From DAOUMU01 sp034409055 (GTDB lineage: Bacteria > Chloroflexota > Anaerolineae > 4572-78 > J111), in contig DAOUMU010000458.1 in NCBI GenBank assembly GCA_034409055.1, positions 1-14,726 on the forward strand: a stretch of 14,726 nt of DNA, given 5' to 3'. The notes under the pieces were generated by a model. It searched no databases, was not told the origin of the DNA, and was given only the letters and a program-made list of their open reading frames with translations. Each line of letters opens with the position of its first letter. Position 1 is the stretch's first letter. Positions 7,999 through 14,631 of the stretch are shown here, one piece after another. Both the position numbers and the translations under genes were made by a program.

Positions 7999-9144
7999 AT
8001 GCAACTCAACGTCGTCAACCACCCGGCCACCCCTACCCAAATACCCTGGTCTGTGCGGGTCGCTGATTCTGCGCTGAACCGCTATACCATCTCTGAAGGC
8101 CAATGGCACTATAAGCCTGGACTCCTGTTCAAGGGTATTTACCAGCTCTGGCAGCAAACGGGAGATAACCGCTATTGGCAGAGTCTGGCCGCCTATGTAG
8201 ATCACTATGTGGATGACTCCGGCGCAATCAGAACCTATTCGCGGGAGGAGTACAATATCGACCAGATCAACCCCGGCAAGCTGCTCTTCCCGCTCTATCG
8301 GGCCACAGGCCAGGAGCGCTATCGAAAGGCGATTTGGTTGCTGCGCGAACAACTACGAGGGCACCCCCGGACGCATGAAGGCGGATTCTGGCACAAGCAG
8401 ATTTACCCATTTCAGATGTGGCTCGACGGAATTTATATGGGCTCGCCCTTTTATGCCGAATTTGCCGCCACTTTCAACGAGCCAGCCGTCTTCGATGATG
8501 TCGCCTTTCAGATCACCACCATCGAAAAACACACTAAAGATCCCCACACGGGCCTGCTGTACCACGCCTGGGATGAAAGCCGCCGGCAGCGCTGGGCCGA
8601 TCCGGTTACCGGCTGTTCGCCTCACTTTTGGAGCCGGGCCATAGGCTGGTACGTTATGGCCATCGTGGACGTGTTGGACCTTTTCCCGCAGGAGCACACC
8701 GCTCGTGCGGAGTTTATCGCCATTTTTGAGCGCACCCTCGCGGCCGTCAGCCGGGTGCAGGACGAGACCACCGGCCTCTGGTGGCAAGTGCTTGACCAGG
8801 ACGACCGCCCTGGCAATTACCTCGAAGCGTCAGGTACATCCATGTATGTGTATGCCATTGCTAAAGGTGTTCGCCACGGGTATCTTGACGAAAGCTGGCT
8901 AACCATCGCCACCAGAGGATTTGAAGGGCTACTCAATCATCTGGTAACCATAGATGACGACAACCGGGTTGACTTGCATGGTATTTGTGCTTCTGCCGGA
9001 TTGGGCGGTAACCCGTATCGCGATGGCTCCTTTGACTATTACGTAAGCGAGCCAATTGTAACCAACGACCTGCATGGTGTGGGGGCGTTCATGCTCGCCG
9101 CCATCGAAATGGAAAGGGCTTTGGCCGGCACTGCTGGCATATAA
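7999..9144 (+). CDS. GH105 unsaturated rhamnogalacturonyl/galacturonyl hydrolase (YteR/YesR family)
   Basis: Hydrolyses the 4,5-unsaturated uronate from the non-reducing end of oligosaccharides made by pectate or rhamnogalacturonan lyases. 381 residues, the usual family size, with repeated helical hairpins of an alpha6/alpha6 barrel. Diagnostic blocks: WHYKPGLLFKGIYQLW near 36-51, DQINPGK with Asp88, GGFWHK (128-133) and YPFQMWLDGIYMGSPF with Asp143. Asp143 occupies the position of the general acid/base Asp143 of Bacillus YteR; Asp88 is the other conserved aspartate. HFWSRAIGWYVMA near 211 and ASGTSMYVYAIAKG near 279 complete the signature. There is no signal peptide, so it acts in the cytoplasm on imported oligomers. 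Shine-Dalgarno AAAGGAA is about ten bases before the ATG. GH88 is the alternative family but the motifs fit GH105 better. Confidence 0.95.
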   Translation: MQLNVVNHPATPTQIPWSVRVADSALNRYTISEGQWHYKPGLLFKGIYQLWQQTGDNRYWQSLAAYVDHYVDDSGAIRTYSREEYNIDQINPGKLLFPLYRATGQERYRKAIWLLREQLRGHPRTHEGGFWHKQIYPFQMWLDGIYMGSPFYAEFAATFNEPAVFDDVAFQITTIEKHTKDPHTGLLYHAWDESRRQRWADPVTGCSPHFWSRAIGWYVMAIVDVLDLFPQEHTARAEFIAIFERTLAAVSRVQDETTGLWWQVLDQDDRPGNYLEASGTSMYVYAIAKGVRHGYLDESWLTIATRGFEGLLNHLVTIDDDNRVDLHGICASAGLGGNPYRDGSFDYYVSEPIVTNDLHGVGAFMLAAIEMERALAGTAGI

Positions 9145-9163
9145 GGAAAAAGCAGAGGCGACC

Positions 9164-10690
9164 TTGGATCAACTGCCACAAGTCAGCACATCGCCGGTTA
9201 CCTTCAATGCCCTGGACTATGGCGCGGTGGGTGATGGTCAGACCCTGGTCACCACAGCCCTCCAATCCGCCATCGATGCCTGTAGTCGGGCCGGAGGCGG
9301 CACGGTTTTTCTACCCGCCGGTATCTATTTGACCGGCGCCATCTTCCTGCACAGCGACGTCACCCTCTATATCGACGCTGGGGCGACGGTGTTGGGCAGT
9401 CCTGAGGCGGCCCACTATCCCGTCATCCACAGTCGCTGGGAAGGTCTGGAACAGGATACCTATGCCCCCTTGATCGGAGGTTCCGGACTGGAGCGCATCG
9501 CCGTCATTGGCCGAGGCGTCATCAATGGCCAAGGCGAAATCTGGTGGCAGAGGCACCGCGAACGCACCTTGCAGTATCCCCGTCCCCGCCTGATCTCGTT
9601 CAAGGACTGTAGCAATGTCTTGATCCAGGGCATAACCGCCTTAAATTCGCCCAGTTGGACCATCACCCCACTTCGCTGCGAAAACGTGACGATCGACGGG
9701 ATTACCATCCTCAACCCGCCAGACTCACCCAACACCGACGGCATCAACCCGGACTCCTGCCGCAATGTTCACATTTCCAACTGCCACATTGATGTCGGCG
9801 ATGACTGTGTAACCATCAAGTCGGGCGTAGAAGGCAACGGTCGGGATCGGCTGCAGCCCTGCGAAAACATTACGATAACCAACTGCACAATGGTCCACGG
9901 CCACGGCGGCGTGGTCATCGGCAGCGAGATGAGCGGCGATGTCCGTAATGTGGTCATCTCCAACTGCGTCTTTACCGGCACTGATCGCGGCATCCGCATC
10001 AAATCCCGGCGGGGACGGGGAGGCGTGGTGGAGTACGTCCGGGTGACCAATATTGTTATGCAAGATGTCCTCTGTCCCTTCACAATGAATCTGTACTATG
10101 CAGTTGGAGCGAGGGGTGATCAAGTCGTCTCCGACAGGCGACCTCGTCCCGTGTCGGATGGCACCCCTCGCCTCCATCACATCCATCTGAGCCACATCAC
10201 GGCGCGGAATGTAAAGGTGGCAGCCGGGTTCATTTACGGACTGGCTGAGATGCCTTTGCAGAACATCTCGCTTAGCGATATTTCGATCAGCATGTCACCC
10301 GACGCCGAAGCAGGCTACCCTGAGATGGCCGATGGCCTGGAGTTGATGCAGCAGGCCGGCCTCTACATGCACAATGCTGAACACGTACGCCTTCACCACA
10401 TCGAGATTACGGGTCAGCTTGGACCGGCGTTGTCGTTGGCCGATGTGGCCGAGGTAGACCTCAACGCCTGTACTTCATCCACCCCGGACACCAAGGTGCC
10501 AGTCATCTACTTGCAAGACGTGAAAGAGGCTTTTATCCATGGCTGCCGCGCCAGCGCAGGTACGGATGTCTTCCTGTCTATAGCAGGCGAACGTTCGCAG
10601 GGAATCCACCTGAATGGCAACTACCTGGCGCGGGCCGTCCAGGCTGTCGCCCTGGCTGCCGAAGTCAGCCCAGATGCTGTCACGGCCTGA
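9164..10690 (+). CDS. GH28 polygalacturonase-type glycoside hydrolase, cytoplasmic
   Basis: Hydrolyses alpha-galacturonosyl bonds of pectin oligomers (polygalacturonase, exo-polygalacturonase or rhamnogalacturonan hydrolase group). Right-handed beta-helix fold is indicated by repeated NVxIxN-type turns. All GH28 signatures are present, numbered from the TTG: NTDG 190-193, DD 213-214, GHGG around His247 and RIK 278-280; the start of the domain is YGAVGDGQT near 19-27. The frame is open further upstream to an ATG at 9074, but that part overlaps the GH105 gene and reads as an unrelated shadow. I chose TTG at 9164, five bases after AGAGG (9154-9158) and 19 bases past the GH105 stop, giving 508 residues. 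No signal peptide, so it works on imported substrate. The lack of an export signal favours an exo-acting role on short oligomers. Confidence 0.92.
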   Translation: MDQLPQVSTSPVTFNALDYGAVGDGQTLVTTALQSAIDACSRAGGGTVFLPAGIYLTGAIFLHSDVTLYIDAGATVLGSPEAAHYPVIHSRWEGLEQDTYAPLIGGSGLERIAVIGRGVINGQGEIWWQRHRERTLQYPRPRLISFKDCSNVLIQGITALNSPSWTITPLRCENVTIDGITILNPPDSPNTDGINPDSCRNVHISNCHIDVGDDCVTIKSGVEGNGRDRLQPCENITITNCTMVHGHGGVVIGSEMSGDVRNVVISNCVFTGTDRGIRIKSRRGRGGVVEYVRVTNIVMQDVLCPFTMNLYYAVGARGDQVVSDRRPRPVSDGTPRLHHIHLSHITARNVKVAAGFIYGLAEMPLQNISLSDISISMSPDAEAGYPEMADGLELMQQAGLYMHNAEHVRLHHIEITGQLGPALSLADVAEVDLNACTSSTPDTKVPVIYLQDVKEAFIHGCRASAGTDVFLSIAGERSQGIHLNGNYLARAVQAVALAAEVSPDAVTA

Positions 10691-10697
10691 GCTACGC

Positions 10698-10754
10698 CGG
10701 CAAGTCCGGGGGTGGCCGGCAACGGCAAGTCCAACGTGGCCGCATCGCCGGCCA
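10698..10754. repeat. Short GC-rich direct and inverted repeats in the spacer before the isomerase gene
   Basis: CGGCAAGTCC occurs at 10698-10707 and again at 10723-10732. TGGCCGG (10713-10719) is complementary to CCGGCCA (10748-10754) across a 28-base loop. No T-run follows and no promoter was recognised, so function is unclear. Confidence 0.45.
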
Positions 10755-10791
10755 ATTACCTATCCAAAACCGGAAACTAAGGAGAATAACT

Positions 10792-11607
10792 ATGTCCTAT
10801 TTTGAAACTGTTCCAACCCAAAGTGGTCTCAATCAACTACCCAGTAATCCCTGCAAGCTGCTGGATTTCAACCTGCTATTCCTGGCCGATGGCCAGATCT
10901 ACAAAAATGCCAGTAACGACCGCGAAGTGTTGGCGGTGATCCTGGGCGGCAAAGGGACGTTTAGCGTTAATAGCCACACCTTCCAGAATGTCGGGGGACG
11001 CCCCAACGTGTTCTCCGGCAAACCACACTCAATCTACATTCCCTGCCAGTCCGATTACAGCATCACGGCCCACGGTAGTTTAGAAGTGGGTCTGTGCAGC
11101 GCCCCCAGCGATCTGGCAATCGAACCCTATGTTATCTCACCCGCTGAGGTAACCTCTGGGGTGTGGGGCGCGGCCAATTTCTCCCGCAACTTCCACCAGA
11201 TCCTCACCCAAACCGGCCAGCCCAACCTGCCCGCTGCCCGCCTCATTGTGGGTGAGACCTATACTCCGTCGGGCAATTGGAGTACCTATCCGCCGCACAA
11301 ACACGAAGTGGACGACCTGCCTCGCCAGGCCTATCACGAGGAGATGTACTTTTTCAAGGTAAATCCGACCGACGGCTTTGGTCTCACCCGCTTCTACAAT
11401 GACGAAGTGGATAGTGGCTACATCGTGCGTAACAACACCATCCTGATGATGCCCAACGGCTACCACACCGTGGTCAGTGCGCCCGGCTACACCAGCTACT
11501 ACTTATGGTTCCTGGCCGGAGAGCATCGCCTGCAGGCGGTGGTGGAAGACCCGGATGTAGGGTGGGTCAGCCGCACCGTGCCGATGTTGAGAGATTTGGG
11601 GCATTGA
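10792..11607 (+). CDS. IolB/KduI-superfamily deoxy-uronate isomerase, closest to IolB
   Basis: A bicupin ketol-isomerase. IolB converts 5-deoxy-glucuronate to 2-deoxy-5-keto-gluconate in inositol breakdown, while its relative KduI isomerises the 4-deoxy-5-keto-uronate from unsaturated pectin sugars. The 271-residue length and the blocks GNWSTYPPHKHE, EEMYFFKVNPTDGFGLTRFY and YYLWFLAGEHR are IolB-like rather than KduI-like. Metal-ligand candidates are visible: His169 and His171 (HKH), Glu183/Glu184 and His225 (NGYHTV). TAAGGAG precedes the ATG by a good distance. No other clear inositol gene is present, and the next gene is a kduD remnant, so I infer it serves or served as the KduI step. The family call is firm; the substrate is not. 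Confidence 0.85.
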   Translation: MSYFETVPTQSGLNQLPSNPCKLLDFNLLFLADGQIYKNASNDREVLAVILGGKGTFSVNSHTFQNVGGRPNVFSGKPHSIYIPCQSDYSITAHGSLEVGLCSAPSDLAIEPYVISPAEVTSGVWGAANFSRNFHQILTQTGQPNLPAARLIVGETYTPSGNWSTYPPHKHEVDDLPRQAYHEEMYFFKVNPTDGFGLTRFYNDEVDSGYIVRNNTILMMPNGYHTVVSAPGYTSYYLWFLAGEHRLQAVVEDPDVGWVSRTVPMLRDLGH

Positions 11608-11623
11608 GCCGGAGTGAGTTAAG

Positions 11624-12165
11624 ATGACACAGGATATGTTTCGTCTGGAAGACCGGGTCGCTTTGGTCACGGGCGCTACCACCGGCCTGGGGCAGGCTAT
11701 GGCTCTGGCCCTAGCCGGGGCCGGAGCGGATGTTGTCTCGCTGGGGCGCAGGTCGGACCAAGAAACCGGAGCGGGGGTAACCGACTTGGGACGGCAGTTC
11801 GCCCATATCCAGTGTGACTTGTTAACCGCGTCCGTTGCCGACCTGCAGAACAGGGCGGCATTTTGGTTCCGGCCTGTACCGCCGCCAAGAGTGGTCTGGC
11901 CGGTCTGACCCACGCCCTGGCCAACGAGTGGGCAAAACACAGCATCAATGTCAACGCCATCGCGCCGGGCTACATGGCCACCGACAACACCGCCCCCCTG
12001 CGAACCGACGCCGCTCGCAACCAGGCCATCCTCGACCGTATCCCGGCGGGTCGCTGGGGCACCCCCGACGACTTTGATGGCATAGTGGTGTTCCTGGCGT
12101 CAGGTGCCTCCGATTACATGCACGGCGCCATCGTGCCCGTGGACGGTGGCTGGTTAAGCCGCTAA
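11624..12165 (+). pseudogene. kduD: Broken kduD: SDR 2-deoxy-gluconate/2-keto-3-deoxygluconate dehydrogenase remnant
   Basis: KduD is a short-chain dehydrogenase of about 250 residues reducing or oxidising keto-deoxy-uronates after the KduI step. The first 75 or so codons (frame of 11624) carry the nucleotide-binding TGATTGLG at residues 16-23 and continue to about ADLQ. Homology then resumes in another frame with QGGILVPACTAAK (from 11851) and runs to the normal C-terminus DGGWLSR, including NEWAKHSINVNAIAPGYMAT and ILDRIPAGRWG. By comparison with the known family about 70-75 codons are missing near 11845-11854, covering the NNAG motif and catalytic Ser, with a frameshift. The catalytic Tyr of YTASK is also Cys (tgt at 11875-11877). 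GGAG is nine bases before the ATG. An assembly fault could make the gap, but not the Tyr change. Confidence 0.85.
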
Positions 12166-12191
12166 TCCAATATCTGGAAAAGAGATGTGGT

Positions 12192-13526
12192 ATGAACAGA
12201 AAAAGGAGATACGCCATTGTCGGCGCGGGCAGCCGCGCCGGCATGTTTGTTAAAGCAATAACCACCACCTACACGGATGTAGCAGAACTGGTTGCCTTTT
12301 GCGATTACAGCCAAACCCGGATGAACTGGTACAACCGACAGCTTGAAACAAACAGCGGTTCCGGGCCTGTTTCAACCTATTATGCCGAGCAGTTTGAGCA
12401 AATGATCGCCGAGGCGAAGCCGGACACGGTAATTGTTGCTACCATAGATAGCACCCACCACATCTACATTACCAGGGCCATGCAGCTTGGTTGTGATGTA
12501 ATTACGGAAAAGCCTATGACCACCGACCTGCCCAAATTGCGGGCCATTTTTAAGGCTATTGAACAAACCGGGCGCTCGCTGCGGATAACGTTTAACTATC
12601 GCTACGCCCCGGCTTACACTCAATTCAGACAATTGGTGGTAGATGGCGCGGTAGGACAGCCCTTAGCCGTGGACTTTTCCTGGATGCTGGATACCAGCCA
12701 CGGGGCCGATTATTTCCGTCGCTGGCACAGAGAAAAGGAAAACAGCGGCGGTTTACTGGTACACAAAGCCACCCACCATTTTGATCTGGTTAACTGGTGG
12801 GTCGACGCTTATCCAACCAGCGTATTTGCTCTGGGGTCATTAAATTTTTACGGGCGCGAAAACGCCGCCGCCCGCGGCGAACATTACAGTTACACGCGTT
12901 ACACCGGCGTGCCGGAAGCGCAAAACGACCCCTTTGCCCTCCATTTAACCTCTAAAGCAGCCCTAAAGGGCCTTTATCTGGATGCCGAAGCCGAAACCGG
13001 CTATATCCGCGACCGCAACGTGTTTGGCGGCCCCATCACCATTGAAGATACGATGGCCGTTACCGCCCGTTACAGCAACGGTGTGCTGCTTTCTTACTGC
13101 ATGGTGGCCTATTCTCCCTGGGAAGGGCTGCGGGTAGCCATTACCGGCACCAAAGGACGCATAGAGATGGACATTGAAGAAAGCATTATCCACCTGTTAG
13201 GCGATGGGGAGGTATCCTCAAGCAAGGGGCCGTTTAAACAGGCGCGAATGCGCGTTTTCCCTATGTTTGGCCAGGGATATGAGGTGGATGTGCCGGTGGG
13301 TGAAGGCGGGCACGGTGGCGCGGACCCGGTGATGCTGGAGCAGATTTTCTCGCCCAACCCGCCGCCGGACCCTTATCGCCGGGCCGCTTCGCACATAGAC
13401 GGCGCAGCCTCGGTTCTGGTAGGTATTGCTGCCAACCGGGCTATGCAAACCGAACAACTGGTTTATATTGAAGATCTGTTTCCGCTATCATCTATGATGC
13501 ACTTTTTATCTGGCATTAAGGAATAA
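12192..13526 (+). CDS. Gfo/Idh/MocA-family NAD(P)-dependent oxidoreductase
   Basis: Sugar or sugar-acid oxidoreductase of the glucose-fructose oxidoreductase family. The N-terminal Rossmann fold has RYAIVGAGSRAGMF (6-19) and the family's EKPM at 106-109, which carries the usual catalytic-pocket Lys107. The C-terminal domain shows FNYRYAPAY near 134 and GGLLVHKATHHFDLVNWW (187-203), containing the conserved Lys/His substrate residues. At 444 residues it is longer than the typical 330-390 and resembles the long group that includes Bacillus YteT, which also sits beside a GH105 gene (knowledge-based inference). It begins 26 bases after the kduD remnant and ends three bases before the original start of eda, so it belongs to the operon. 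Substrate unknown; a galacturonate- or rhamnose-related step is plausible. Confidence 0.88.
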   Translation: MNRKRRYAIVGAGSRAGMFVKAITTTYTDVAELVAFCDYSQTRMNWYNRQLETNSGSGPVSTYYAEQFEQMIAEAKPDTVIVATIDSTHHIYITRAMQLGCDVITEKPMTTDLPKLRAIFKAIEQTGRSLRITFNYRYAPAYTQFRQLVVDGAVGQPLAVDFSWMLDTSHGADYFRRWHREKENSGGLLVHKATHHFDLVNWWVDAYPTSVFALGSLNFYGRENAAARGEHYSYTRYTGVPEAQNDPFALHLTSKAALKGLYLDAEAETGYIRDRNVFGGPITIEDTMAVTARYSNGVLLSYCMVAYSPWEGLRVAITGTKGRIEMDIEESIIHLLGDGEVSSSKGPFKQARMRVFPMFGQGYEVDVPVGEGGHGGADPVMLEQIFSPNPPPDPYRRAASHIDGAASVLVGIAANRAMQTEQLVYIEDLFPLSSMMHFLSGIKE

Positions 13527-13541
13527 CGGGTGAATGAAGTA

Positions 13542-13758
13542 CATCAAACCAGAATTTGCCTTGCCAGCGGGGCAAAAAGTAACTTCCGCTTGATGTCGCC
13601 AGCCAACTCGTAAAACGTAAACCCGCAGGGCAAGTGACGTGAAGCGTAATGACTATCTACAGCTCATTTTTACGTTTTACGCTTTACGTTTTACGTGGTT
13701 GGGTGCTTTATGAGGTTGCCTTACCGGAAGTTACTTTTTCATTGTCAATTTTGGTTCT
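13542..13758. mobile_element. 217-base MITE-like insertion in eda with 8-base target duplication
   Basis: Flanked by ATGAAGTA at 13534-13541 and 13759-13766. Removing the element and one copy restores the eda reading frame. Inside, AAAAAGTAACTTCCG (13574-13588) is a perfect 15-base inverted repeat of 13725-13739, and CGTAAAACGTAAA (13609-13621) is inverted at 13669-13681 and again at 13683-13695. Near the very ends, AACCAGAATT on the left and the complement of AATTTTGGTT on the right form an imperfect terminal inverted repeat. It is too short to encode a transposase, so it would be mobilised in trans. The family is not recognised. Confidence 0.7.
13668..13695. repeat. Four tandem heptamers TTTTACG
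   Basis: Units are TTTTACG, TTTTACG, CTTTACG and TTTTACG with an exact 7-base period. They pair with the inverted CGTAAAA at 13609-13615, so they form part of the secondary structure of the inserted element. Confidence 0.8.
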
Positions 13759-13953
13759 ATGAAGTATTAACACAGTTGGGACAGATGGGCGTTGTGCCGG
13801 TGGTAGCCATTGAGGACGCTGCTTATGCCGTCCGCTTAGGTAGGGCGCTGCTGGACGGCGGATTGCCTTGCGCGGAGATTACATTTCGCCCGGTAGCCGC
13901 ACAAGCAGCCATTCGGGCCATGTTATTTCCTATGGATGATTTGTCGTTTCATT

Positions 13954-14291
13954 CCGTAGCCCCGGCATCCCTCCGTAACCCCGGCATCCCTCCGTAGCCC
14001 CGGCATCCCCATGCCGGGGCGGGTCTATCGCGCCAACCGGCGGGGCATAGGGATGCCCCGCCTACGGGTGTTTCTGAAATCCGTAGCCCCGGCATCCCTA
14101 TGCCGGGGCGGGTCTATCGTGCCAACCGGCGGGGCATGGGGATGCCCCGCCTACGGGTGTTTCTGAAATCCGTAGCCCCGGCTTCCCCATGCCGGGGCGA
14201 TCATTGGCTCTAGATTCCGTAGCCCCGGCATCCCCATGCCGGGGCGACTCTATCGCGCAATCCGGCGGGGCATGGGGATGCCCCGCCTACG
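13954..14291. repeat. Tandem array of 89-base palindromic repeat units
   Basis: A full unit is 76 bases from CCGTAG to CTACGG, containing two hairpins: GCCCCGGCAT with ATGCCGGGGC (CCCC loop) and GGCGGGGCAT with ATGCCCCGCC (GGGG loop). A 13-base spacer GTGTTTCTGAAAT gives an 89-base period. Units start at 13992, 14081 and 14170; the third is cut short and a fourth starts at 14217 and ends at 14291. Before them are two 19-base fragments starting CCGTAG (13954) and CCGTAA (13973). The two hairpins are also complementary to each other, so a single long hairpin is possible. It begins about 30 bases after the end of recognisable eda. Confidence 0.93.
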
Positions 14292-14572
14292 CCTTTGTAC
14301 ACCGCCTCAAAGCCGACTACGAAAGCACCCGCAACAGCAACGGCGAACCGGTCTTCAAAGATGTCCGAATCGTTCGCCAGGGCAAAGGCTTCAACACCGT
14401 ATACTTCAAGGAAGAACCCCAGCCCCTAACCTGCCAAAACTGCGCCTGCTTCACCCTCAACCACCCCCACCTACCCCCCCAACACGGCCTCTGCCTCAGC
14501 CCAGCCCAACCCCCTCACGTAGAACACAAAGATAGCGCAGCCTGCATACTGTTCACCAAAAAGGAGAATTAA
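14189..14572 (+). CDS. Cys-rich hypothetical ORF, probably 5'-truncated by the repeat array
   Basis: The open frame starts at an ATG lying inside a repeat unit, with no Shine-Dalgarno, and its first 34 or so codons are repeat sequence. Unique coding sequence begins at about 14292 (FVHRLKADYESTRNSNGEPV). Cysteines sit at 82, 85, 87, 102 and 119 in the pattern CxxCxC ... HGLC ... AAC, suggesting a small metal- or Fe-S-binding tail. I do not recognise the family. Most likely this is the 3' end of an older gene whose start was replaced by the repeats; the alternative is that a repeat supplied a new start. Its stop is followed within ten bases by a strong terminator, so the tail of a real transcription unit is preserved. 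Codon use is unusually C-rich compared with the pectin genes. Confidence 0.5.
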   Translation: MPGRSLALDSVAPASPCRGDSIAQSGGAWGCPAYAFVHRLKADYESTRNSNGEPVFKDVRIVRQGKGFNTVYFKEEPQPLTCQNCACFTLNHPHLPPQHGLCLSPAQPPHVEHKDSAACILFTKKEN

Positions 14573-14581
14573 CACAACCCA

Positions 14582-14616
14582 GCGCCTCGAGCCCCCCCTC
14601 GAGGCGCCCTTTTTTT
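14582..14616 (+). terminator. Rho-independent terminator
   Basis: GCGCCTCGAG (14582-14591) and CTCGAGGCGC (14598-14607) form a perfect 10-base stem with a loop of six C, followed by CC and seven T (14610-14616). It closes the Cys-rich ORF. Confidence 0.9.
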
Positions 14617-14631
14617 GGCATCCCCCCCCTG

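Larger units (their letters stand above)
13530..13922 (+). pseudogene. eda: Broken eda: KDPG aldolase gene split by an insertion and lacking its 3' part
   Basis: KDPG aldolase cleaves 2-keto-3-deoxy-6-phosphogluconate to pyruvate and glyceraldehyde-3-phosphate, the last step of uronate catabolism. A GTG at 13530, three bases after the previous stop, starts codons for (M)NEV. After 13541 an inserted element follows and the frame meets TAA at 13611. The same 8 bases recur at 13759-13766 and the aldolase continues: LTQLGQMGVVPVVAIEDA and LPCAEITFR to about AAIRAM (13922). Joining across the element gives a normal Eda N-terminus, with Glu41 and Arg45 of the EITFR motif. The remaining three quarters, including the Schiff-base Lys, are absent, the homology ending just before the palindromic repeat array. 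Confidence 0.8.

Noticed and set aside
9074..9163. Upstream extension of the GH28 frame to an ATG at 9074
   Set aside because: It overlaps the conserved end of the GH105 gene, encodes nothing resembling GH28 and lacks a ribosome site; the TTG at 9164 with AGAGG fits better.
11863..12165. Separate small SDR-like gene starting at a TTG
   Set aside because: It is the C-terminal part of the broken kduD, lacking a nucleotide-binding fold; the TTG is an internal codon of QGGILVPA.
10792..13526. Inositol catabolism operon (IolB plus an IolG-like oxidoreductase)
   Set aside because: The SDR between them is clearly KduD-like, the next gene is an eda remnant, and no iolC, iolD or iolE is present.
13954..14291. 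CRISPR-like array
   Set aside because: The repeated units are strongly palindromic over their full length and the only spacer is the same 13-base sequence each time, with no variable spacers and no cas gene.
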